DNA from: Chondrinema litorale
GTDB lineage: Bacteria; Bacteroidota; Bacteroidia; Cytophagales; Flammeovirgaceae
DNA: 64,000 nt
Direction of reading: 5' to 3'
Assembly: GCF_026250525.1 (NCBI RefSeq)
Contig: NZ_CP111066.1
Coordinates: 1 to 64,000 of the forward strand
Shown piece by piece: positions 16,318 through 24,801 of the stretch; the first letter of the stretch is position 1, and each line of letters begins with the position of its first letter. A program made the translations under genes and the position numbers. Under the pieces are notes generated by a model. That model saw only the letters and a list, made by a program, of their open reading frames with translations, did not search any database and was not told the origin of the DNA.

Positions 16318-17688
16318 TCAATTACTTGAAGTTAACTTAGTAGCAGTTTCTACTCTATTTTTTAGGTAGGGAGCTAAAAGTCTATCTGATTGGATTGATG
16401 AAAACCTAAATTCAGGATTGTATTTATTAACTATTTCTACAAAGCGATTAATATTTGGATATGTTTCCCAGAAAATATTATGTTTCATTCTTGCATCCTT
16501 AGTTAAGTAAACTCGACCACCATAACTCAACACAATTTTATCAAGCTCATCTAGAAACTCAAATAATCCTTTTTTTATAGGAAAATCAAGTGCTAAAGTA
16601 AAGCCTTCCATTGGGAAGGAAATGATACTATCTTGTTTTCCAAATAATTTGAGAACTGCTAGAAAAGATCCCATTCCCTTCTTACTAATGCGATTAAGTA
16701 TATCTATTAGACCTTGATGACTACTTTCCAAGGGTAGTACAAACTGGTATTGTACAAATCCTTTTTTACCATACATTCTATTCCATTCTAAAATAGCATC
16801 TAAAGGATAGAAAAAAGGATCATAAGGGATTATATTTTCAATTTGCCTTTTTAAATTTTTGTGATAATACAAAAAATTAAAAGCTTTTACTGAAAAGCTA
16901 TTTAATACAAATCCTGGAAAATTGAAAGGTACTATTAATTTAGGTTTATTAGGAAACTTTAAAGGATCGTCTTTTTTTACTTCTTCAATAGTTGAATGTT
17001 CTCCAGCCATCATAATACTTCTTCCAAATTGTTTACCTCTTTTTAAACAATCTATCCATGCCATCGAATAAGTATATCCTTTATATTGTTGGAATAACTC
17101 TATTATTTCTTCTAGATTTTTTGCTTTTATTTGTTTTTGGCTAATATAAGCTGTTTCTATCTTCTTTAATTTGAATTTTACAGTTAAAATAATACCTGTA
17201 AGTCCCATTCCTCCACAGGTTGCTTGGAATAGATCTTTATTGTTATTTGGGCCACAGGTAACTATGCTTCCATCTGCTAAGTATATAGATAATTCATTTA
17301 TATGATATGAAAAGCTACCATCTAAATGATGGTTTTTCCCATGTACATCTGATGCGACGGCCCCTCCTACTGTAATAAATTTTGTTCCAGGTGTTACTGG
17401 TAAAAACCAACCTTTTGGAACGATAAATTCGAGTATGTCTGCAAAACTAACACCTGCTTCACATGTTATTTCTCCATTAATTGCATCAAAATATAAAACT
17501 TTATCAAATTTCAGTGTCGAAATAACTTCTTGACCTAAAGATGCATCTCCATAACATCGACCAAGACCTCTGGCTATAAAATGATTATTATTTTTAACTA
17601 TTCTATCTAACTCTTCTTTTTGGGAAAATTTTTGCTCTTCTACATTTATGACAGGAAACTTTCCCCAATTAGTAATTTGCTTATTCAT
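16318..17688 (-). CDS. dprE1: DprE1-like FAD oxidoreductase (polyprenyl-phosphoryl-ribose 2'-oxidase)
   Basis: The 456-residue protein tracks mycobacterial DprE1: RGLGRCYGDASLG near residue 40, PVTPGTKFITVGGAVASDVHG then KNHHLDGSF (HGKNHH..GSF is diagnostic), GGMGLTGIIL, YSMAWID, PLDAILEWNRMYGKKGFVQY, and VLKLFGKQDS. It is an FAD-linked oxidase of the VAO/PCMH fold. Mycobacterial DprE1 has Cys387 in GWNICVDFPI, the residue bound by benzothiazinones; here the matching segment reads GFTLALDFPI with Ala366. DprE1 and DprE2 together convert the ribose lipid to the arabinose lipid. It overlaps the UbiA-type gene by 4 bases. Confidence 0.92.
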   Translation of the reverse strand: MNKQITNWGKFPVINVEEQKFSQKEELDRIVKNNNHFIARGLGRCYGDASLGQEVISTLKFDKVLYFDAINGEITCEAGVSFADILEFIVPKGWFLPVTPGTKFITVGGAVASDVHGKNHHLDGSFSYHINELSIYLADGSIVTCGPNNNKDLFQATCGGMGLTGIILTVKFKLKKIETAYISQKQIKAKNLEEIIELFQQYKGYTYSMAWIDCLKRGKQFGRSIMMAGEHSTIEEVKKDDPLKFPNKPKLIVPFNFPGFVLNSFSVKAFNFLYYHKNLKRQIENIIPYDPFFYPLDAILEWNRMYGKKGFVQYQFVLPLESSHQGLIDILNRISKKGMGSFLAVLKLFGKQDSIISFPMEGFTLALDFPIKKGLFEFLDELDKIVLSYGGRVYLTKDARMKHNIFWETYPNINRFVEIVNKYNPEFRFSSIQSDRLLAPYLKNRVETATKLTSSN

Positions 17689-18572
17689 TCGCCAAAAATT
17701 TTAATTTCTGGATAATAGATTATAAAATAAAAACTTATAATCCATACAAGAATACTACCTTGTATAAATTTGTCTTTATAGAGAATACTTGTTGGTGAAC
17801 CACTTTCATTTTCAACAAAAGCAATTTGAAGGTAACGTAAAATTCCAGCTATAACGAAAAGACAAGTATAATATAAACGATGAGTGCCCCATTGCTCAAT
17901 CATACCCATTGATAGTGAATATAAGAGGTAGCTTACTATTGTAATAGCTGACAAAATTGCTAGAGCAACATTCAGAAACTCTAAATTGTATCCCCTAGAG
18001 GCTTTTCGAATGTCAGATCCTGATTTTGCTTTAATTAAAACATCATCTCTTCTTTTAGCAAATGCCATAATTAATGCTAGTAAAAATACCATCAATGTAA
18101 GCCATTCAGAAGTATATATATGACTAAGTACTCCTCCACATTTTACTCTAAGCACAAAGCCAGTTGCGACAATAATGACATCTAAAATTGATATATTTTT
18201 TAAACCAAAAGAATAAGCTAGATTTAAAATGAAATAAATTGAAAGTATGAATAAAAACTTTGGTTTTAAGAAAAATGCAATTGAAAATCCAATAATGAGG
18301 CATAAAATTAAAACGAAAATAGCTTCTCTTTTTGAGACAGATCCTGAAGCTAAAGGCCTTTTACATTTCTTAGGATGTTTTTTGTCAGATTCAATATCAC
18401 GATAATCATTTATTATATAGACGCAGCTAGCTATTAAACTAAATGAAATAAATCCTAAAGAAACATTTAGAAGTTTAGGAATATGAAAAATTTCCCCAGA
18501 GAAAAATAGAGGAATGAATAAAAATAGATTTTTTATCCATTGTTTAGGGCGTAATAAATTGAAATATTCCAC
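17685..18572 (-). CDS. UbiA-family polyprenyl-phosphate phosphoribosyltransferase (DPPR synthase type)
   Basis: The 295-residue membrane protein begins LLRPKQWIKNLFLFIPL, the phosphoribosyltransferase-type start of UbiA proteins. It carries NDYRDIESDKKHPKKCKRP near residues 50-68, matching the NDxxDxxxDxxHPxKxxRP motif of DPPR synthase, and RRDDVLIKAKSG near 150 as the second Asp motif. About eight helices are visible. It would join phosphoribose from PRPP to polyprenyl phosphate, the first step to the arabinose lipid. It is the first gene of a five-gene operon and is transcribed away from the AftB-like gene at 18770. Confidence 0.88.
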   Translation of the reverse strand: MEYFNLLRPKQWIKNLFLFIPLFFSGEIFHIPKLLNVSLGFISFSLIASCVYIINDYRDIESDKKHPKKCKRPLASGSVSKREAIFVLILCLIIGFSIAFFLKPKFLFILSIYFILNLAYSFGLKNISILDVIIVATGFVLRVKCGGVLSHIYTSEWLTLMVFLLALIMAFAKRRDDVLIKAKSGSDIRKASRGYNLEFLNVALAILSAITIVSYLLYSLSMGMIEQWGTHRLYYTCLFVIAGILRYLQIAFVENESGSPTSILYKDKFIQGSILVWIISFYFIIYYPEIKIFGE

Positions 18573-18769
18573 AATATAATTGTATTTTTGAAAGCATGTC
18601 TAATATATGTTATATTAATTATAAGGTAAAAGTTTTTGATAAAAAATTAACTTTTATTTAAACATTGGCTCATTCACTTAATAATGAATATTATAATCAT
18701 TGTCACTAGACATATATATTTTGTTATTCTACTTTGTAACTCAGGATCCTTTTTAATTTTTTAGATAAA

Positions 18770-20338
18770 ATGTATCAAATTAAGAAATCATCTTTATTAA
18801 TCTTAATTATATCCCTGTTAGCTTTTTTAGCCTTTAATAATCGTTTTATCCAAGATGATGCTTTTATATCTTTTAGATATGCAGAGAATTTTGCAAAAGG
18901 AAAGGGTTTAGTTTTTAATGATGGTGAATTTGTAGAAGGATATACAAACTTTTTATGGACAGTTATAATATCGTCTGGTCTTTTAGTTGTAGATAATCCA
19001 GTAGAAATAAGTTACTTTGTAAGTATTCTTTTTTTTATAGGTACATTACTATCTACATATTATTTATGTTATCTTATTACTGGAAATTATACTACATCCT
19101 TTATTAGTATAATATTATTAGGTACAAATTATAGTTTTAGTTCTTATGCGACAGGGGGATTGGAAACTCAGTTTCAAACTTTTTTTTTAATATTAGCATT
19201 TATATTAGGGATGTTAAATCTGATTAACCTGACAAAGATTAGATTGATTATTTTTTCAATAATATGCGGTTTAACATTATTAATTAGATTAGATTCTCTT
19301 TTATTATTATTTATATCATTTCTATTTTTCACAAAACCTCTATATAATAATTTATTGACATCAAAAAATAAAATATCTTATGTTCTAAGTTTAGTTTTAC
19401 CATTCAGTTTGATTTTAGGATCATGGTTAATTTGGAAGCTTTCATTTTATGGTGATATTTTACCAAATACTTTTTATGTAAAAGGGACTTCAAGTAATTA
19501 TGAATTAGGAGTAATATATTTATATCAATTTTTTAAGTCATATTGGTTAATATTTATATCACCAGTAATAATTTTTTCCCTTATAAAGAAAAGAGATCTA
19601 AAAATAAACATGTTGATTTTAGCAATTTTAATATGGTGTTTATATATCACTAAAGTTGGTGGAGATTTCATGGAATTTAGATTTATGATACCTATACTTC
19701 CATTATTATTTGTTGTTTTTAGTTACTCAATTCAACATTTACCTTATTTTCTTCTAAAACTTTCAATTATCATAATAATTTTATCAGGATCATTTAATCA
19801 CGGTAATTATTTTAAATCAAGGTATGGTATTGAATCTATTGATGATTTACATGATCATATGTATGCAGCTGGAGAAAATTGGGTTGGAATTGGAAAGGCT
19901 ATGGGCCATTTTTTTAATTCTGATTCTTCAATAAAAATTGGAGTTTGTGCTGCTGGAGCTATTCCTTACTATTCTAAAATGTATACAATCGATATGCATG
20001 GATTAAATGATGAATGGATAGCTAAAAATGGGATTCCTGAAAATCAAAGAGCTGGTCATCAAAAAATAGCTACATTTGAATATCTAATAGAAAAAAAAGT
20101 TAATCTAGTTTTAGGTTTTCCAAAAGTAATTTCAACTGGATCTATACTGCAAATTAATAAAGAAATGGTTCATAAGTTTGTAGTTTCTCCAATCCCAAAA
20201 GAGTTGCAAAATAGATTAAATGTTGTAGGAATTCCTATCAATGAATCAACAATGGTTTTAGCGTTATATATATATAGAAATGATATGATTGATTCACTTA
20301 TAGAGAAAAATAGTCTTCAATTATATTCAATTGATTAA
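18770..20338 (+). CDS. AftB-like GT-C glycosyltransferase (arabinofuranosyltransferase candidate)
   Basis: The first outer loop reads FIQDDAFISFRYAENFAKGK, then FVEGYTNFLW. DDA followed by ISFRYAxNxxxGxGLVFNxGExVEGYTNFLW is the pattern I associate with AftB-type terminal arabinofuranosyltransferases and their bacterial relatives. About eleven helices fill residues 1-370. A soluble C-terminal domain carries AAGAIPYYSKMYTIDMHGLN and GHQKIATFEYLIEKK. The 522-residue length fits. A paralogue is at 34423. Its gene diverges from the DPPR-synthase operon with a 197-base gap, so both may share regulation. The sugar is inferred from context. Confidence 0.75.
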   Translation: MYQIKKSSLLILIISLLAFLAFNNRFIQDDAFISFRYAENFAKGKGLVFNDGEFVEGYTNFLWTVIISSGLLVVDNPVEISYFVSILFFIGTLLSTYYLCYLITGNYTTSFISIILLGTNYSFSSYATGGLETQFQTFFLILAFILGMLNLINLTKIRLIIFSIICGLTLLIRLDSLLLLFISFLFFTKPLYNNLLTSKNKISYVLSLVLPFSLILGSWLIWKLSFYGDILPNTFYVKGTSSNYELGVIYLYQFFKSYWLIFISPVIIFSLIKKRDLKINMLILAILIWCLYITKVGGDFMEFRFMIPILPLLFVVFSYSIQHLPYFLLKLSIIIIILSGSFNHGNYFKSRYGIESIDDLHDHMYAAGENWVGIGKAMGHFFNSDSSIKIGVCAAGAIPYYSKMYTIDMHGLNDEWIAKNGIPENQRAGHQKIATFEYLIEKKVNLVLGFPKVISTGSILQINKEMVHKFVVSPIPKELQNRLNVVGIPINESTMVLALYIYRNDMIDSLIEKNSLQLYSID

Positions 20339-21917
20339 GAGTGATAATATGTTCATAAAAGCTAATAAGTTATTGAAAGATATTTATTTTTCTATTCTTT
20401 ATAACTCATTCGCAGTATTAATGATAATAATTTTAATTATTGAGATTTCATTAAGCTTAGAATGGAAAATGATGCATGATACACCTTTACTTACTTATGT
20501 CGCTTATTTGATTTCAGAACATGATTATAAACCATATTCAGAAGTATTTGAGACTAGCATGCCAGGTAGTATTTTATTTCATATCTTAATAGGAAATATA
20601 TTTGGTTGGGAAGATTTCAGTTTTAGAATATGTGATATATTCCTTTTTATAATTTTTGTTATTGGTATATATGGTATTTTAAGTAAAATAAGTCAAAGAG
20701 TTGCTTTATTTGGAATAATATTTTGGGGTTTTTTCTATTTTTCTCTTGGTCAATACATGCAGCTACAACGAGATTATATAGGGGTATTACCAATTATTTT
20801 AGCTATATTAATTACGATATCTAATCGTATTTCAAATAATTATATACTTCAATATATTATTATTGGTTCACTAGTAAGTTTAAGTTTCTGGATTAAACCT
20901 CATCTTGCATTAGGAATAATTCCAATATATATATACTTGTATAACCAAAGACAGAATATAAAGCGATTTGATATACATTGTAAATTAATACTTTATTTAG
21001 GTTTAGGTTTTATTGTAATATCATTGCCAATATTCATTTGGTTGTGGTCAATTGGTTCTATAAATGAATGGGTAGAAATTTTCATAAAATATCTTCCATT
21101 GCATACCAAATTAAGTGGAGATCATGAAATTATTAATTCTTTTAAAACTAAGATCAATTATATTTTTGATCACCTCTCTCTTTTAGGAGGGTTACAGATA
21201 TGGCTTCTTCCTTTTTCTTTAGTGCTTTGTTTTACTTATCTTAATTCTAAATTAATAGGGAGTAAAAATCATAAAATAATGAGTCTATTGATCCAAATGT
21301 CGATTTGTTATTTTATTTACCCAGCTATTTCAGGTCAGTTTTGGGATTATCATTGGCTACCTTTTAATTTATTTTTTATTATAACATCATCACTATTTTT
21401 ATTGGAACATTTTAATGTCTCTTTTCCAGTAAATAATTTAAAAGTGCTTCAATTGTCGATATTTTTATTTATAGTTGTTTTTGCTATTAATATTTCTAGA
21501 GATGCAATAATGCAGTTGAAAGGCTTAGAACCAAGACAACCCTTAAATGGATTAGTGGAAGAGTTGAGTAATATTCTTAAAAAAGAAACAAATGAAAATG
21601 ATTTGATCCAGCCAATTGATTGGACTGCAGGAGGAATTCATTCCATGTTATTAGCAAAAAGAAAACTTGCAACTAGATATTTATATGATTATCATTTCTA
21701 TCATGACATATCTTCTCCATATATTAAATATCTTCGCCAAGACTTTATCAATTCCTTAAAAAAAGTGAAGCCAAGTTTTATGTTGGTTATGTTAGATAGA
21801 GAATTTGTATCAGGATTTGACACAACAGATAAGTTTGTAGAGCTTGATAATTTTATAGAAGAAAATTATATTCCTTTTATTAAAACTGAAGCTTATATTT
21901 TGTATAAAAAAATATAA
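20331..21917 (+). CDS. GT-C (GT39-like) membrane glycosyltransferase
   Basis: The 528-residue protein starts with a helix at about 20-38, then a loop with MHDTPLLTYVAYLISEHDYK and PYSEVFETSMPGSILFH. HDT near residue 46 and PGS with a following His are typical of GT39/PMT-like folds. About ten more helices follow, and a C-terminal soluble region with DWTAGGIHSMLL and a long tail. It overlaps the AftB-like gene by 8 bases, so the two are translationally coupled. The 3' end lies inside a long hairpin. The donor is not known. Confidence 0.65.
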   Translation: MIKSDNMFIKANKLLKDIYFSILYNSFAVLMIIILIIEISLSLEWKMMHDTPLLTYVAYLISEHDYKPYSEVFETSMPGSILFHILIGNIFGWEDFSFRICDIFLFIIFVIGIYGILSKISQRVALFGIIFWGFFYFSLGQYMQLQRDYIGVLPIILAILITISNRISNNYILQYIIIGSLVSLSFWIKPHLALGIIPIYIYLYNQRQNIKRFDIHCKLILYLGLGFIVISLPIFIWLWSIGSINEWVEIFIKYLPLHTKLSGDHEIINSFKTKINYIFDHLSLLGGLQIWLLPFSLVLCFTYLNSKLIGSKNHKIMSLLIQMSICYFIYPAISGQFWDYHWLPFNLFFIITSSLFLLEHFNVSFPVNNLKVLQLSIFLFIVVFAINISRDAIMQLKGLEPRQPLNGLVEELSNILKKETNENDLIQPIDWTAGGIHSMLLAKRKLATRYLYDYHFYHDISSPYIKYLRQDFINSLKKVKPSFMLVMLDREFVSGFDTTDKFVELDNFIEENYIPFIKTEAYILYKKI

Positions 21918-21925
21918 GCTTCAGT
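21885..21925 (+). terminator. Long hairpin overlapping the stop codon
   Basis: ACTGAAGCTTATATTTT at 21885-21901 pairs perfectly over 17 bases with 21909-21925, around a 7-base loop. The stop codon at 21915-21917 lies in the 3' arm. No T run follows, so it is not a textbook intrinsic terminator; it may end or protect the message of the two coupled GT-C genes. Confidence 0.5.
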
Positions 21926-21956
21926 CTGAAAAATTAAATATCAGGAGTTGAATTAA

Positions 21957-23220
21957 ATGAAACTCCTACCTTCAGGTTTACAAAAGAAACGGCTCAAATA
22001 AATGAATATATTTGAGATATGAGAAAAAGATATAACAAAGAATTGAAGACTATGATAGCTGAGTTGTTGTTATCGGGTCAACATCCCAATACTGTAGCTG
22101 ATGAATATGGTATTCACGCAAGTACAGCCCGTTTGTGGAAAAGACAATATAATAGATCGGGAAGCTTTTACAGGCTCTGGTACCTCCTCATTAACCCAAG
22201 AAGAAAAGGAAATTCGCCGTTTAAAAAAACAGTTGAAAGAGGCAGAATTAGAACGAGACATTTTAAAAAAGGCCATAAGCATCTTCTCTGCGAACGACAG
22301 GAAAGGTATGAGTTCATAGAACATCATAGAGGAGAGTTTTCTGTTGAGAGGATGTGTAAGTGCCTTGGAGTCAGTAGAAACGCATATTATAAATGGAAGC
22401 GTAAATGGAAGGAGGTTACAAAAGTAGAGAGCAGGACGGCCACCCTTAAGAGAAAGATTAGAGCAATATGGAAAGAGAACCGTAAAGTCTATGGTAGTCC
22501 TAAGATTACCAAAATCCTTCAAAGGCAGGGGGATTTGTATCATGAGTCCTATATCTCTAGATTAATGAAAGAAATGGGTATTAAGAGCCTTACAAGACGT
22601 AAATATGTCGTGACCACTGATTCCAGGCATTCATATCAGATACATGACAATGTGCTTGACAGGACATTTGAGGTAGAACAATTGGGTAAGGTGTGGGTCT
22701 CAGATATCACATATATAAGATGCAATGACCAGTGGTTATATTTGACGTCTGTAATAGACTTGGCAGATAGAAAAGTAATAGGTTGGTCATTGAGCAAGGA
22801 AATGACAAGCCAAAATACCGTTTACCAAGCATGGATAAATGCCAGAAAGCACCGGGAAATTACCGAAGGGTTCATCTTTCATTCGGACAGGGGCGTGCAG
22901 TATGCTGCCCATCAAATGAGTGAATTGTTCAGGTTGAATATAAAAGTGACACAGAGTATGAGCAGAAAGGGTAATTGTTGGGATAATGCTGTGGCTGAAT
23001 CCTTTTTTAGGTCAATTAAATGTGAGATGGTATACTTAAATGATTTCAACTATTTTCAGCAGGTCTTTCAGGCTATAAAAGAATATATAGATTGGTATAA
23101 TACAAATAGGATTCATCAAGGATTGGGGTATTTAACACCCATTGAAAAAGAAAGAATTTTAAAAAATCAAGTGATTAAAAGAGCTGCCTAAAGTTGTACA
23201 CTTTTTTGTAGGAATATCAC
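21957..23220 (+). mobile_element. IS3-family insertion sequence
   Basis: The element contains one transposase region (22019-23191) and ends soon after its stop. The right end reads TTGTACACTTTTTTGTAGGA near 23194-23213, then ATATCACA. The left end near 21957-21990 (CTCCTACC then GGTTTACAAAAG) matches its complement at about 15 of 21 positions with gaps, so the terminal repeats are imperfect and the exact edges uncertain. I could not identify a target duplication. It sits between two oppositely facing glycosyltransferase genes and breaks neither. Confidence 0.7.
22019..23191 (+). CDS. IS3-family transposase, OrfA N-part fused in frame to OrfB
   Basis: The frame starts with the OrfA helix-turn-helix (MRKRYNKELKTMIAELLLSG). 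From about residue 48 to 95 it reads nonsense, then becomes OrfB: HRGEFSVERMCKCLGVSRNA, VWVSDITYI (first Asp), FHSDRGVQY (second Asp), RKGNCWDNAVAESFF (Glu), and RIHQGLGYLTP. The OrfA leucine-zipper half (EEIRRLKKQLKEAELERDIL-like, from about 22185) is in another frame, ending at 22319. Normally OrfB is read by -1 slippage at an A-rich site such as TTTTAAAAAAGG at 22261. One indel near 22155-22170 moved the OrfA start into the OrfB frame. The catalytic core is intact. Confidence 0.85.
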   Translation: MRKRYNKELKTMIAELLLSGQHPNTVADEYGIHASTARLWKRQYNRSGSFYRLWYLLINPRRKGNSPFKKTVERGRIRTRHFKKGHKHLLCERQERYEFIEHHRGEFSVERMCKCLGVSRNAYYKWKRKWKEVTKVESRTATLKRKIRAIWKENRKVYGSPKITKILQRQGDLYHESYISRLMKEMGIKSLTRRKYVVTTDSRHSYQIHDNVLDRTFEVEQLGKVWVSDITYIRCNDQWLYLTSVIDLADRKVIGWSLSKEMTSQNTVYQAWINARKHREITEGFIFHSDRGVQYAAHQMSELFRLNIKVTQSMSRKGNCWDNAVAESFFRSIKCEMVYLNDFNYFQQVFQAIKEYIDWYNTNRIHQGLGYLTPIEKERILKNQVIKRAA

Positions 23221-23242
23221 AAATAATAAATACACTTATTTA

Positions 23243-24799
23243 TTATTTATAAGACAGTAAATACACTTTGTTATTAGAGGATGAAATTGGTTTAATTTTA
23301 TATTTTTCTAAAAACTCATCTACTCTTTTGATATCCTTTGATCTCCTTCTTACAACAGGGTCGAGCATAACTAATTCTGAAGTAAGATAAACTTTTCCTT
23401 TATTTAAAATATGTGATTGAATAATTTCAATTTCAGTTTCAACATTTCTTTCCAAAGAGATTGTTTGAGCTTTTGCATTGTACATCAAATATCTATGCAA
23501 TGTATTTGAACCTAAAGTCACAATTAAATCATTGTCTTGGCTATTATTTACTAACCAGTCAGTTTGTTGTTTAATGTAATCTCCCTTTTTTGAATAAATA
23601 GGCATTATCCCACCTATAGTATTATGTACTAGAATAAGAAAAATAAATCCATATAGCCATTTAATATTTGCTGCATTAGAAAAAAGAGGATTAATTATGT
23701 GTATAGTAACTAAAATAGTAATAGGTAATAATAATATTAACCATGGTTCAGGGGAATTTGGATCCATAAAAGCCATAATACTACTAAATATAACAATCCA
23801 TAAAATCATTGTAATTGAATGTACAGATAAACTTCTATCAAATCGATTTTTAAGTGCCTTATAAAAAATTAAAAAGGAAATAATTAATAGAGTTAAAAGA
23901 GTAAAAACAGCTACATAATTAAATATTCCATTTTGCTTAGCAGCAAATATTTCCTCAGTAATTATATTGTATGGATATTTTTGTTGTATAAAGATTGCTA
24001 TTTCAGGTATACCAAACATGAAGTTTACAGCTACAATGTTAGAACCAATAACAAATAAAGTCATAAAAGGTGAGCCAGGATTAAAAATACTACCACCTGC
24101 AAGATATTCCATGTATCCTATATTCTCCTGAAAAAAGAAAGCTATTGTATACCATGTAATAATAAATCCTCCTCCCACAAATAGATACACAAAAAGAGTT
24201 TTGTGTTTTCTATAAAAAATAAAATAAAACGAAAATATTAAAAAAAGAGGTATGAAATTAGGTTTGTACATTGCTACTGCAATACTAGCAATCAAACTAA
24301 TAAGGAAAATATCTTTAAGTGTATGCTGTGAATTCTTCGAAATTAGAAAAATTATTAATATAATTAAGAAGAAAGAAAGGGCGTACACATCTGCTTCGCT
24401 ACTATATCTCCAATATCCATATGAAAATAATAAAAACAAGCAACCTAAGATGCTAACATTATTAGATAATCTCATTGTTTTGTTGAAAATGAGATATAAG
24501 ATTATAATTGAAAGAGCACTAAAAATAATACTTATTATGCACATAACCATATAAGCATCAAATCCTCCAGGTTTAAACCAGGAACCTATATGATAAATAG
24601 CTTTACAAAATGGCAGATAAAATGTTAATTTAGATGAATAAATCTCAAATGAAGAAAAAGTACGTTCTTTAATTAAATAGGCATATAAATATCCATCATC
24701 ATTTTCCATTCTGTTCTGCGGATAACTTAGAAAGAAAAATAAACACAATATACAAAACCAAAAAAAGTGTGTTTTAAATATACTCCTTTTGGGAATCAT
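23243..24799 (-). CDS. GT-C-like polytopic membrane glycosyltransferase
   Basis: The 518-residue protein has a first helix (FFWFCILCLFFFLSY) followed by RMENDDGYLYAYLIKERTFS, with a DD pair in the first outer loop as expected of GT-C catalytic sites. About ten more helices follow, with a soluble tail from about residue 420 (WLVNNSQDNDLIVTLGSNTL). It follows the next upstream gene by 2 bases, so the pair form an operon. The specific substrate is unknown. The downstream side meets the IS3 element. Confidence 0.6.
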   Translation of the reverse strand: MIPKRSIFKTHFFWFCILCLFFFLSYPQNRMENDDGYLYAYLIKERTFSSFEIYSSKLTFYLPFCKAIYHIGSWFKPGGFDAYMVMCIISIIFSALSIIILYLIFNKTMRLSNNVSILGCLFLLFSYGYWRYSSEADVYALSFFLIILIIFLISKNSQHTLKDIFLISLIASIAVAMYKPNFIPLFLIFSFYFIFYRKHKTLFVYLFVGGGFIITWYTIAFFFQENIGYMEYLAGGSIFNPGSPFMTLFVIGSNIVAVNFMFGIPEIAIFIQQKYPYNIITEEIFAAKQNGIFNYVAVFTLLTLLIISFLIFYKALKNRFDRSLSVHSITMILWIVIFSSIMAFMDPNSPEPWLILLLPITILVTIHIINPLFSNAANIKWLYGFIFLILVHNTIGGIMPIYSKKGDYIKQQTDWLVNNSQDNDLIVTLGSNTLHRYLMYNAKAQTISLERNVETEIEIIQSHILNKGKVYLTSELVMLDPVVRRRSKDIKRVDEFLEKYKIKPISSSNNKVYLLSYK

Positions 24800-24801
24800 A
24801 G

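Noticed and set aside
22070..22543. Leftward 157-codon frame within the IS3 element
   Set aside because: It is antisense to transposase codons with clear OrfB motifs.
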